Below, one piece after another: positions 54,400-64,000 of a DNA stretch of 64,000 nt; within the stretch, counting starts at the first letter, position 1, and each line of letters starts with the position of its first letter. The notes beneath the pieces are model-generated. The model did not search any database. It was not told the DNA's origin and saw only the letters and a list, made by a program, of their open reading frames with translations. The stretch covers positions 7,874,001 through 7,938,000 of the forward strand of contig CM060732.1 in assembly GCA_030704615.1 (NCBI GenBank). The letters are read 5' to 3'. Made by a program: the position numbers and the translations under genes. Origin of the DNA: Takakia lepidozioides (taxonomy: Eukaryota; Streptophyta; Takakiopsida; Takakiales; Takakiaceae).

Positions 54400-55940
54400 A
54401 CTAGTGGTAGTGCTGCCCCGCACATAAATCCCATGCCTCCCATGGCTCCTCCTTTAGGATGACGCTGCTGAGGATGAGCATGAGGTGGAATCTCAGGCCT
54501 TGGAACTGGTGCAACATGGGTGGTAGCCATGGTAACAAGCCATTTCTCCAAATGAGCAAGCCTATCCGCCATGCCGTGGTCATGACCCTGACCTCCACGT
54601 CCTTGGCTATGTCGTGCTTGCATTTGTCTTGCACCTCGTGCCTGACCACCTCGTCCTCTCTAAGGTGCTCCACCTTGTCCTCGGCCAGTACAATTGTTCC
54701 CTTGGAATTGGCCTGGCCGCAACTCAGGGTGCAAGTCATAACACTGGGCCTCATACTTGCCACAATGCCCACACTGCAACTGTGTAGGTTGTGCCTGTGC
54801 TGGCCCTTTGCCTCCCTCTGGGCAATCCTTCTTGACATGGGGTCCTCCACATGTCCAACACACTACACCCGCCTATTGCTGGCCTGCAAATGAAGGGAGA
54901 GATCCCTGTATCTGAGATCCTCTGTGTCCTTCCCTGGGTTTCACATGAGCCCCCTTATTGCCTTGAGCATGTTGGGGTAGTGGTTGGCTAGAAGCACCAC
55001 TACCCCATGGCATCTCCTTAGCAAATCCCACCATGACCACTCGTTCTTCTACCATATTAAGCTCTATCCACTCTGCCAGCAAAAACATATTTGCTAAGGT
55101 AGGTTGGGCTGCTTGTAAGAGAGTTGCATCTCGCACCCTTATCCTCAGCTCCTTGTCCAATATCCCATACCAGAATTGGACTGCTTGAACCTCCGTAACC
55201 CCTTGCGATACATTTATCAAGCGCCTCATGCGAGTGTAGGCCTCCCTCAAACTCTCAATAGGCTTCCATTGGAACTCTTGCAAGCTCCGCAACTTCTCTG
55301 TCCCCACCCCTTGGTAGTTCCCTCTCAACTCTTCGAAGAACTCCATAACAGGGTTGAAGGCATGCATGGTTACTGGTGCTAGTGCGGCAGTGGCTTGGGT
55401 GGATGTCGTAGCTTCTGTACCACTAGTCCCACTGCTGCTTGTGGAAGCTGCTGGTGTGGCTACTACTCTTGTGCCTCTAGTGATAGAGACATAGTCGGGT
55501 GACCAGTACATCTTCCACTCCTCGATCTCAACCTCATGCCCCCGCCTAAACTCGTGGTAGTCATCCATAGGCGGCCCCTCAAGGTACTAAAACACCCCCT
55601 TCCATGCCATAAAAGACGTAAACAGTTGTGGATTGCGCATTTGCTGCAAGTCACACCAACTATCAAACTCTTGGTTAAAATCGTCCAACTCAAGGTGCCC
55701 ACAGCCCCAAAGTACCTACGTGGCCCCTTGGTAGCTCCATACATCTCATCCATTGTGTCCCACAACAATGGCACGAGAATAACTTGCACTGTCGGCGTGA
55801 ACCCTCTTGATTCAGAGTCTGAATCAGAACCTTCTTGGGAAGACACATGAGGTGAAGGTGGCCTAAACCGCACACCTCGTCTCGTGTACACACTAGTATC
55901 GCTAGTGCTCGTACCGACACTTTCCCCAACAACTAGTGGC
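54400..55940 (-). pseudogene. gag of gypsy copy B
   Basis: Starts in frame around 55960 with ACG instead of ATG. Contains the family blocks MDEMYGATKGPRRYFGAVGT, MDDYHEFRRGHEVEIEEW, the capsid-like domain (FFEELRGNYQGVGTEKLRSL, WYGILDKELRIRVRDATLLQ), a first zinc knuckle CWTCGGPHVKKDC and a damaged second one, CGHCGKYEAQC, which lacks the His region. A frameshift lies near 55690 and a stop near 54660. Unlike in copy A, its last frame (54623-53937) runs on into the protease leader, showing gag and pol were one frame. Confidence 0.88.
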
Positions 55941-55989
55941 ACCTCCGTGTTGACAAACTGACACTCAACCGGTCATGAACATGTCCCTA

Positions 55990-57010
55990 ATCCCCCTTTC
56001 CACAAGAGTAGAGAACCTGTTGCGGCTTATGGTTTGGAATACTAGGTTTCTAACATAGCCTGCATCTGCACCTGCATCCACAACAAGCACTCCTATGGTT
56101 AGTTGGTCATCACCTCCCACCTCACCACAGGAGAAACAATGATGGGCTGACTGGTCATCACCCCAGCCTCACCATCGATAGCACGCTCTAGGATTGGATC
56201 GGTGATCAAATCCGAGTCAATCACCTATAAAAACAAGCGCACACACAAAGCTAACATGGCGCACAATCAAGCATGCGGGTGTGGAGGGGATCTAGACACA
56301 AAGAATCAAAACAACAACTCCCCCAGGGGGCTGAAAATCCATGAGTAGTGAGCAGTGAGCAGGTTTTACCGAACGTCACCAAACCGCTCGGACCTGTTTG
56401 CCAAACTACTTCCAGGTTCGGGATAGGTTCGGGATAGGTCCGGTTTATAGAATATTCATATTTTGGATTCCAAATGAGATTTTTACTAAATTTATATTGC
56501 ATATAATCCCTCAAATATTGAAGGTTCGGCACCGAACACCATTTCATACACTAAAAGAAAATATTTAAGGAAATTTTATTTTATTTTTCTTAGAAAACGT
56601 AGGTGCCGGCACTGTTCGGCGCCGAACAGTGCCATAGGTTCGAAAGTGGTCCGAACTGGTTCGGCATAGGTTCGGCACAGGTTTGGAAGAATATTCCTCG
56701 ACAGAATATTCCTCCACATAGGCTCAGCACTGGTTTGGAAGAATATTCTTTGAATATTTGATATATTCCATGAATATTCCCTTAAGTTCGGCACTGTTCG
56801 GCAAAACCTGCTCATTGCTCATGGAGTTCTGCTCATGGAAAACTCAACCTCACTCCCCCACACCAAAAATCACTCCACAGTGTTGCTCCTGCAATGACAC
56901 TCTAGCCCAAACACGGACTGACTCTTGCCTCCACCTACGGAAAAGTCTTGACCTACATAGAAGGTGGAAATCTACAGGGGAAGAGAGCAAAAACAATGCC
57001 TAACCCCAGC
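55990..57010 (-). repeat. Conserved leader of gypsy copy B
   Basis: Matches the leaders of A and C, including CCGCAACAGG (minus) near 56020 and GAGGCAAGAGTCAGTCCG. Interrupted by the hAT-type MITE at 56325-56851. Confidence 0.8.
56325..56851. mobile_element. hAT-type MITE in the leader of copy B
   Basis: Flanked by ACTCCCCC at 56317-56324 and 56852-56859. Ends share inverted text CCATGAG...GAGCAGGTTTT.CCGAAC. The interior is non-coding, with many GGTTCGGCA motifs and a perfect 26-bp palindrome (56608-56633, half-site GGCACTGTTCGGC). Copies A and C lack it. Terminal CATGAGC..TGAGC text resembles the MITE at 27892-28715. Confidence 0.8.
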
Positions 57011-57434
57011 ATGCCCTCATCCCAACACTTTCCTTTTCCTCTCTTCCTTCACTTGCATGACCATGGGAAGCATCCTGTAGACAGTCCTCAAACCGTCTTC
57101 CACGAGTTTACATGAAACTTGGTCTTCAAGGGCCCATGCAAGCCTCCACAGGGTCCGCCAATGCCTCCTTATGTCCACTAGCCATTCCTCATAATGGAAC
57201 CACCTCAGGAAACCACGCCATCCGCTGAAGGTTCAAAACATGAGCAAATGGAGATATATATAAGCCCCAACAAAGATCTGTCCAAAGGAATTACCTGCAG
57301 GGCGGTATCCCCCATGATATTGTTCCCCACGATTCCCAACGAGTTCCCAATGAGTTCCCTATAGGTTCCCCAAAGTTCTCAATGGTTTCCCAAATTTCCA
57401 ATAGAATATTCCAATAATATTCTTTTCTGGACCG

Positions 57435-57764
57435 TAGTGGTTGCCATGCCACTAGCCCCCCACTAGCTAGTGACCTTTCGTTTAGTGGCCGTGGTCGTGG
57501 CCGCCACTAGCACTCACTAGTGCCCCTTCGTGGCTTTCCCGTGGCCCTTGGTCGGGGCCGTGGCCGTTAGTGTCTACCCCGCCATTAGTTCTCGCGGTGC
57601 CCCTTCGTGGTCTTTCCCGTGGCCCTTGGTCGTGGTCGTGCCCGTGGCGGTTAGTGGCTGCCCCGCCACTAACTCTTACGGTGCCTCTTCATGGTCTTTC
57701 CGTGGCCCGTGGCCCGTGGTCGTGGCCGTGACGGTTAGTGGCTGCCACGCCACTAACTCTCACG
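57435..57764. repeat. Tandem repeat, 84 bp, about four copies
   Basis: Units at 57596-57679 and 57680-57763 are both 84 bp, and two less regular ones precede them. Each contains GTGCC.CTTC.TGG, CCGTGGCCC, GGTCGTGG and CGTTAGTGGCTGCC.CGCC. The end of each unit can fold (GTTAGTGGC with GCCACTAAC). It lies upstream of the leader of copy B. Confidence 0.85.
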
Positions 57765-57769
57765 GTGCC

Positions 57770-59670
57770 CTCTACCTCATGAGAGGCCTATTTGCCACAA
57801 ACCAAGCCCTCTTTCTCACTTTGACTCCCAAAACACGCCACTCAAATCAATGACAAACAACCAAGCCTTACTCGTTTCCAGCCCCTATAAGCACTCATTC
57901 ATGCGCTCTCCTTGGCCATAGGATGTATCTTAGAGCCTATTCCACCCCCTTGCCTGCCACTTCAAGAGCCATGCTTTATCTAGGCTTGAAGTTGAAACCC
58001 CAACTCCAAACATGCTAAATGCCGGACTGTCACATAAGAGCAAATCAGCCCCTTACCTTCCCTTCTAGCTCTCCAAAGCTTAAAAATGGAGGCCTAACTA
58101 GGCTGAATGCATGCTCCACATATGCACTACTCCCACATAAAAGAAATCAGCCCTTCTGTCACGCACCTCACTTCGGTAAGCTCCCCTTCAAGTCATAGTT
58201 ACTCGTTTTGATGCGCGCGCCTAACTCCCAAACTAGCCGCCGGGCCAACTCGGAGCTTCAGCTGCTCACCGGGACATAACGGTCCCCCTTTGCTCCTCCA
58301 CAAGACCCTCTCTCAATTCGGGCCTAGTGGAAATTCCCTTTGGTTGTTGACAGTCCGGAACAGCTCCCCACACCTTGGTCGCTTTCCAGCTCGCACGCTT
58401 ACTCACTAGTTTTTGGTCACCAACGGGCTTGCACCGTTCTCGGGGTTACTACTCCCTATATATACTTCTGTGACTGTCCGCGGGGGTTTCACAAACAACA
58501 CCGTCCTTTTATGGCGAACCACCACGAAGACCCTCCATTCCCGGTGGTGAGTCGCGATGAGTCCTGGCCCACCGACCATGGCCCCATTGGACCATGATGA
58601 GTCCCAAGACTCCCCACGACTCCCACCACAAGGTCTCCGCCCCATGGTGAGTCCTATGCCACCCCCACTAAGTCCCACTAAGCTACCACCACCCCTCGTG
58701 GAACCACCCCCACCGCAACCCGGTGTATGGGGTTCCACCTAGTGAGCGCCTCCGTCTCCTTGAGTGCCTTGGACACTCAAGGGTGCTTCAGCCCCCGTAC
58801 CTATTGTTGCCACTGCCCCCACCACAGGGGCAACCCCTCTTGTGTCCCAACCCCCCCCCCCCTGCCCTCAAGGCAAAGGGCCGCGACACACACCCCTACT
58901 AACAGGGAGTTGATGTCCTCATCGACTTGTCCATTTTGTAGAAACTAACATCCAAGTTGTGGCGTCCCATATCAAGGAGTTTGTTTCCGTACCATGGTGT
59001 CCCATGGCAGAGAACCAAACCCCCCACTTGACTCTACTCTCCACTAGCTAGTTCGGCCGACTTCCTCTAAGTCCCGGCCAAGGGTAGAGCCTCTCGAGCT
59101 CCACCCAGTGCATTCTTCTTGGCCCACTTCAAGGCGAAGGAACGATCCTCCCCGAGGATTGAATCGCCCTTACTGCAACAACATTGCTTGCGACCGCTCA
59201 TGATGCCACTTTTGGAACAAGGGTTCACCTTGAACCCTTTTTGACTAGGAATATAACCTTGAACCAACCGCGCGCCCCAATCAATACAATTGGGTCCGCC
59301 TTGGAATGTTGGCCTGAGGTACGGGAACACGCCGAAGCCGCACTACGACTTCATCCCGAGGTTACACGATTATAAGTACGTGAACGGAAGCACGTAGCTT
59401 CCGCGTTAATCCGCACTACAAGACAACCCCCTCGGTAGCGCAGTTATAGTACGTGCACGCGCCAGATGCGCACTAGCACGTGAACTCCCAAAGAAGACGC
59501 AAGTTTCCTTGCCCCTTGGATGGGAGTCACCCGATTTCGGCACTCCGCAAACACATGATTAATCCAATTTACCTCTCCCATTTTTGTAAACTAGCATGCA
59601 TTCTACACACTAGCCAACCATACCATGCATCACCATTCCAACCAAAATAGGACGCACAACATTTAGAAAC
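57770..59670. other. Non-coding, probable LTR/flank of copy B and of the chromovirus
   Basis: No gene recognised. 57960-58130 has short similarity to 2500-2560 by copy C. A C-run lies at 58849-58861. From about 59050 to 59670 the sequence is the 3' flank, and probably 3' LTR, of the chromovirus, but its LTR ends could not be defined because the other LTR lies outside. Confidence 0.4.
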
Positions 59671-59674
59671 CATT

Positions 59675-60415
59675 TCATTTATAACAAAATTTGTACAACA
59701 CAAGTTTTTGCAATCGGATTCTTAGAGGTCGCCCTTCAAAAGCTACAACCGCCTCGGATGCGTTTCCCATTTCTGAGGCACGCACCCAAGTTGCCTCCAC
59801 TTGATGATAGCCCTTCCATTTCACGAGATACTCCGTTTCTTGATTATTGAACCTCCTCGACTTAAGCACTGCCTCCACCTCATACTCAGGTTCATTTTCA
59901 TGATCCAACAGCACAGGTGGCGGACGCAACACTTGATGCCGATTCGGACGCGCTTCATCTTTGAAATAAGGCTTCAATAGGGAGACATGGAATACCGGAT
60001 GCACTTTGCTGTTTGCCGGCAGCTCCAATTCATATACATCCTCATTTATAACCTTCCGGATGCGAAAAGGCCCCGCATATGGAGGTACGAACTTCGGATT
60101 CACTTCCAAAGGTAGTCGAAAATTCTTGATGTTCAACCAGACCTCCGTGCCTGCCTCAAACTTAACTTCCATCCGCTTCTGATTCGCTTGTCGTTCATAC
60201 CGTTTCCTAGCTTTGGCAATGTTGTACTTTGCGAGCTTCAACAAACGCTCGCGTTCTTCCAGCACCGCTGCTGCTACCGGTTCCTCAACGTCCTGGGCGG
60301 CCCAACTTGTCGGCACCAAATGTGCTTTTCCATAGATCAATACGAAAGGGGAAACTCCCGTTACAGAGTGATTTGTGTTATTATAACTGAACTCTGCTGC
60401 ATCCAAGTGCTCCAC
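59675..60415 (-). pseudogene. Chromovirus integrase C-terminus with chromodomain
   Basis: Open frame of 246 codons. It starts within the integrase core's last helices (AEFSYNNTNHSVTGVSPFVL), passes the GPY/F-type module (FVPPYAGPFRIRKVINEDVY, VHPVFHVSLLKPYF) and ends with a chromodomain (YEVEAVLKSRRFNNQETEYL then VKWKGYHQVEATWV). Chromodomains of this type direct integration to heterochromatin by binding methylated histone H3. This portion is intact, but a stop just upstream (60416-60418) separates it from the core. Confidence 0.9.
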
Positions 60416-61070
60416 CTAGTCTGATTGGTTTGCCGACACATAATTCCGTAAGATCTGCTTCACCACGGAATTCACTCTTTCCGTTTGCCCGTCCGTCGTA
60501 GGTCGGAAGGCGGTGCTCATCTTGAGCCTCGTCCCCATTTTTCTTCCAAAGTGCTCTCCAAAATATACTTGTAAACTTTGGATCGCGGTCCGAGACAATA
60601 TCCTTCGGGAGTCCATGATGCTTGAAGACGTGGGCGAAGTAAAGTCGCCCCGTCTCCTGCGCCGTTGCCGTCTCTTTGGTGGGGATGAAATGGCCCATTT
60701 TACTGAGCCTATCCACCACCACCATGATTGCATCGAATCCTTTCGACAGCGGCATAGTAGTCATGAAATCCATCGAGACACTTTCCCAAGACCCATCTGG
60801 AATCGACAAGGGTTGTAACAACCCCGCTTGCTTTTTGTACTCGCTCCGGTTTTGTTGGCAAGTGGTGCATGTCTTCACATACTCTTCGGCTTCCTCCCTC
60901 AGTTTAGGCCAGAAATACTCTTTCTTCAAGAGTGTTGCGGTGTGTTTGGCTCCGCCGTGGCCCACAAGCGGGCCATCGTGGCATTCTCTCAAGAGACTAT
61001 CTCTGATCCCTCCCTTCGGCACGTAGAGACGCTTTTGTTTGTACCGGAGCAGTCCATTGTGCAAGTGCAA
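60381..61070 (-). pseudogene. Chromovirus integrase zinc finger and core
   Basis: Shows the HHCC finger (HDGPLVGHGGAKHTATLLKK ... CTTCQQNRSEYKK), the first catalytic Asp in SVSMDFMTTMP, the second in VSDRDPKFTSIFW. A frameshift near 60550 moves the final block (AFRPTTDGQTERVN, with the catalytic Glu) to another frame. Confidence 0.88.
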
Positions 61071-61292
61071 CTACGATTTAACCCCCATCTTCAAGTCCCG
61101 CATCACAGACTTCGCCATCTCATCCTTCCCGATAAGCCTTCCGGATCCTCCTTTGGACTCCTTTGGAGCGCCGTCTCGCCCCTGTACACCAACATGAGCT
61201 GCTGCTTTCTACTTAAAGCATTGGCCACCACATTGTCGCGTCCTAGTTTGTACTGGATATCCACGTCGAACACCGCCAAAGTTTCTTGCCAC

Positions 61293-62448
61293 CTAAGTTA
61301 TTGCGAGTGCGTTGGTGAGCCCAAAAGGCATCACCAAGAACTCATACGAACCATATCTTGTCCTGCACGCGGTCTTCTCTTCATCTCCTTCCGCCACTCG
61401 GATTTGATGGTAGCCGGTGCGCAAATCGATTCGGCTGAAATACTTTGCTTCTGCCAACCGATCGAAGAGGTCGTCGATCCTTGGCAAAGGGTACCGGTTT
61501 TTTTATAGTCACCTTATTCAGAGCCCTGTAATCGACACGCATCCGCAGCGTCCCATCCTTCTTGTTTGCGAATAGCACCGGGGCTCCGTAGGGTGACTTA
61601 CTCGGCTGGATGTACCCCTTTGACATTAGATCCTTGAGCTGAGCCTTCAGCTCGACCAACTCTCTGTGGCTCAACCGGTAGGGCGCCTTGGCAGGCGGCT
61701 CCGATCCCGGTATCATCTCAATCTTGTGGTCAACTCCTCTTTGCGGTGGCAAGCCGCTTGGTAAATCCTCGGGCATCACATCCTGGTATTTCTCCAAGAT
61801 CCTTTTGATCCAATCTGGGCTCGACTCCCTATTGACTTCTCCTTCCACTTGTCTTACGTAAAGCAAAAATTGGGGTTCGTGTGGCTCCTCCACGACCCAC
61901 TCCCTTGCTGACAGCAGATTTATTTGCCCTCCCACTGGGTTGGGCGTTTCCGACACCCGTAACACTTCGCCACCATTCCCACACGGTAGCGTGACTATTC
62001 TCTTGCGGCCATCTATGACTGCTCCGGATTTACTCAAAAAGGTCACCCCCAAAATGAGATCCACTCCATCGATCTCGCAAATGGTGAAGTTCTCACGTCC
62101 CTCCCAATTCTCGAGCTGAAGAGGAACATCGAACGCCAACCTCGTCGCCAATTGTGGTTCTCCTTTGGCAGAACGCACTTCTATGGAAGCCCCCACATCA
62201 CTTGTCGGGAGCCCCAACTTCCGTGCCGTTGCCGGTGTCATGAAGGAGTGCGACGCTCTTGTATCCACCAACAACGACACGTTAGTTCCGGAAATTATCC
62301 CACTCACGAACATTAACTGACTCCCTTTACGCAAGGGGCCAATCTCCTGATACAACTCACAAGAGTAGTTGTCTACCTTGCAAGTCTTGGCGACCACCGC
62401 TTCCACCAAGCGGCTGATGGAATCTTTGGACAGCTCCGTGGTTGCCCG
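61293..62448 (-). pseudogene. Chromovirus protease and partial reverse transcriptase
   Basis: The frame 62451-61381 begins in the gag-protease linker. The protease active site reads [10 protein letters not shown], with Arg in place of the essential Gly. Reverse transcriptase follows: [54 protein letters not shown], then a frameshift and [20 protein letters not shown] with MPFGLTNA (61487-61293). The catalytic YVDD and RNase H are deleted. Confidence 0.88.
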
Positions 62449-63267
62449 CACTACAACAGATCACGGTTTTCATGACTTTGACCATGACTGCACCATGTTT
62501 TTAAATGAAATTGACCTCCCGCAGTCGTTCATACGACTGTAGTCATATGAACGACTATCTAAATAGTCGTCTGTATGACTACATGGCTCCGGAATGGGCG
62601 GAAGGCTGATCAACGACAATTGACCAGATTTAGCTCACCATTCATAGTCATTTCCATGACTACAGTGTACATGGATGAGGTTACATAGTCATGATGACTA
62701 CTGGGGATTTTGTAATTTGGTGTGTATAATACAATTAAAACACGATATGATTATATGAATGACTAATGGGTGTATTGGTTAACAGGTAGTGAACTATAAC
62801 TCTTATAGTAAAGAGGTTGCAGGTTCAAACTCCTCTAAGTACAATCAAATGGATAAGATGACCCTAGGGTTAGTAGACGAGCTAGGGATAGCACGTGGTA
62901 CCCTAGATGGACTGCCACGTGGTTTTTTCATTATTATAAAATGCATTATGCCACGTGGCACAATGCGGTGCGACGCGGCGTTTGATATATGTTTTTATTT
63001 TTTTTAGTTTTAATTTAATTTAATTTAATTTTTTAAATCAATTGCGCATCGCCACGTGGCGCGGCAGCGGCAGCTGTAGTATGGTATATATGACTGCAGT
63101 GAGAGATATCACCTGGTTCATATGACTGTAGTCATCGGGACCGTACCATCCTGTATTCATTGTATTGACTTGGTTTGCACGACTTACAGTCATAGAAATC
63201 ATATGTATCGTTTATGACTGCAGAATAGTCGTATATATAGTCATAAATACCGCGATCTGTTGTAGTG
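62449..63267. mobile_element. CACTA-type MITE in the chromovirus
   Basis: Ends are CACTACAACAGATCACGGT at 62449 and its inverse (ACCGCGATCTGTTGTAGTG) ending at 63267. Flanking triplets are CCG and TCG, a target duplication with one change. Both flanks hold many ATGACT/AGTCAT motifs, often paired as palindromes (ATGACTGTAGTCAT type). The interior is non-coding and includes a tRNA B-box-like GGTTCAAACTCC at about 62822. Confidence 0.88.
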
Positions 63268-64000
63268 TCGAGTCATGTTCAATTGTCGGGGTTTCGCGCA
63301 CTTCTTAGCCATTTGCCCAGGCTCCCCGCAATTAAAGCACACTTCATCGAAGGTCGCCTTCTGTCCGCCATAAGCCATCGCACCTGATTTTTCTTTCGGA
63401 GCACCGGGTGCCGCCTTGATGTGTGAAGGCCCTCCCTTCGATTTCCATGTGTCATTATCGCCGCGTGGCCTATCCCACTTTTTTTTCGGTCGGAAAGAGT
63501 CACCCTCCCGCCGAGTCTTCTTGTGGTTCAGCTCCGTACGGCCTTGTCTTTCGCCCTTAGGGACATCCGAGAAACATTCAGCCTTTTCAATTGCCTCGTT
63601 TAAAATCTTAGGTGTCTTCTCCTCCAACTTCCGCCTGGCCCATGGTGCCAGTCCCACCACAAAGTTGAAGACCATTTCTGGTTCCGCCATATCCGCAACT
63701 TCGAGCAACAGCACATTGAAAGCCTGAACATATCCCCGAATGTCATCCATTTGCTGCAAATTCCTCATCTTGTCCCGGGTGAGCCATGACGCGTTGAGGG
63801 GAACAAACTGTCTTTTCATAAGTTCCTTGAACCCACTCCAGTTCAAGGTTTCCGGGTTTGGTCCTTGGTCATGAAGACATTTTTGCCACCATTGTTGAGC
63901 ATAGCCCCTCAAATAGGTGGGAGCCACTTCCACCCGATCCTCGTCACTCAACTTGGCCGCCCGGAAGTACCGCTCTAGCTCCAAGAACCAGGTGTTGAGT
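63268..64000 (-). pseudogene. Chromovirus gag (partial)
   Basis: The minus frame from the window edge to the MITE. It has the gag core YLRGYAQQWWQKCLHDQG, FKELMKRQFVPLNASWLTRD, MRNLQQMDDIRGYVQAFNVL and FVVGLAPWARRKLEEKTPK, a basic linker and a zinc knuckle CFNCGEPGQMAKKC, where Gln replaces the usual His. The frame is ended by the MITE. The start of gag lies outside the window. Confidence 0.88.

Larger units (their letters stand above)
50682..57010 (-). mobile_element. Ty3/gypsy methyltransferase-bearing element, copy B
   Basis: Same family as copy A, minus strand: leader (57010-55990), gag (55940-54400), protease (54060-52713) and methyltransferase (52703-50682). It stops within the methyltransferase exactly where fragment E begins. 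Nested inserts are a hAT-type MITE in the leader, about 350 bp in the protease and a CACTA element in the methyltransferase. Frameshifts and stops occur throughout. Confidence 0.9.
59675..64000 (-). mobile_element. Ty3/gypsy chromovirus, truncated and interrupted
   Basis: Minus strand, in order: gag, protease, reverse transcriptase, integrase and chromodomain. The gag N-terminus and 5' LTR lie beyond the window. An 819-bp CACTA-type MITE separates gag from protease. The later half of reverse transcriptase and all of RNase H are deleted near 61280. It is a different family from copies A/B/C/E. Confidence 0.9.

Noticed and set aside
1-64000. CRISPR arrays, bacterial operons, rRNA genes
   Set aside because: The window is plant nuclear DNA; the tandem repeats seen lack repeat-spacer structure, and no rRNA or convincing tRNA gene was found.

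Overview
This is nuclear DNA of a land plant. It holds a split, intron-containing gene for plastid ribosomal protein uL5c with a transit-peptide-like start, an intact type I MADS-box gene, and a dense nest of plant transposons: Ty3/gypsy, Ty1/copia, L1-type LINEs, CACTA and hAT elements. A DNMT3-type methyltransferase inside a retrotransposon points away from flowering plants, which are understood to have lost DNMT3. A fern or another seed-free plant is my best guess, but this is inference and no marker in the window fixes the species.

Layout. 1-3280: 5' part of a gypsy element on the minus strand (copy C), with leader and repeats. 3281-14175: 3'-end/LTR-like sequence and then a long plus-strand gypsy element (copy A). 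A carries gag, protease, a cytosine-5 DNA methyltransferase, reverse transcriptase, RNase H, integrase and a terminal PHD finger. 14445-15383: a broken SET-like reading frame. 16349-20235: a decayed CACTA transposase (plus strand). 20708-21890: the end of a second CACTA element, with its transposase tail on the minus strand. 21950-25230: G-poor DNA, an unknown reading frame and G-rich repeats. 26251-29451: a deleted copia element with both LTRs and a tRNA-iMet primer site, invaded by a hAT-type MITE. 29452-38930: the only island of probable host genes, a type I MADS-box gene and the uL5c gene, both on the minus strand, plus a possible transposase tail. 38935-57010: a second nest. Gypsy copies B (minus) and E (plus) are two halves of one methyltransferase-bearing element, separated by two LINEs that face each other tail to tail (F plus, G minus). 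B is also cut by a CACTA element, a hAT-type MITE and an unclassified insert. 57435-59670: repeats and long terminal or flanking sequence. 59675-64000: a chromodomain gypsy element (chromovirus, minus), cut by a CACTA-type MITE and running off the window.

The main discovery is the A/B/C/E gypsy family. Comparing copies shows that the methyltransferase lies in frame between protease and reverse transcriptase, and that the usual integrase chromodomain position is taken by a PHD finger. The element therefore seems to encode both a DNA-methylation writer and a chromatin reader. Every autonomous element seen here is broken by stops, frameshifts, deletions or nested insertions. Several nonsense changes in copy A sit at CHG sites, which fits methylation-driven decay.
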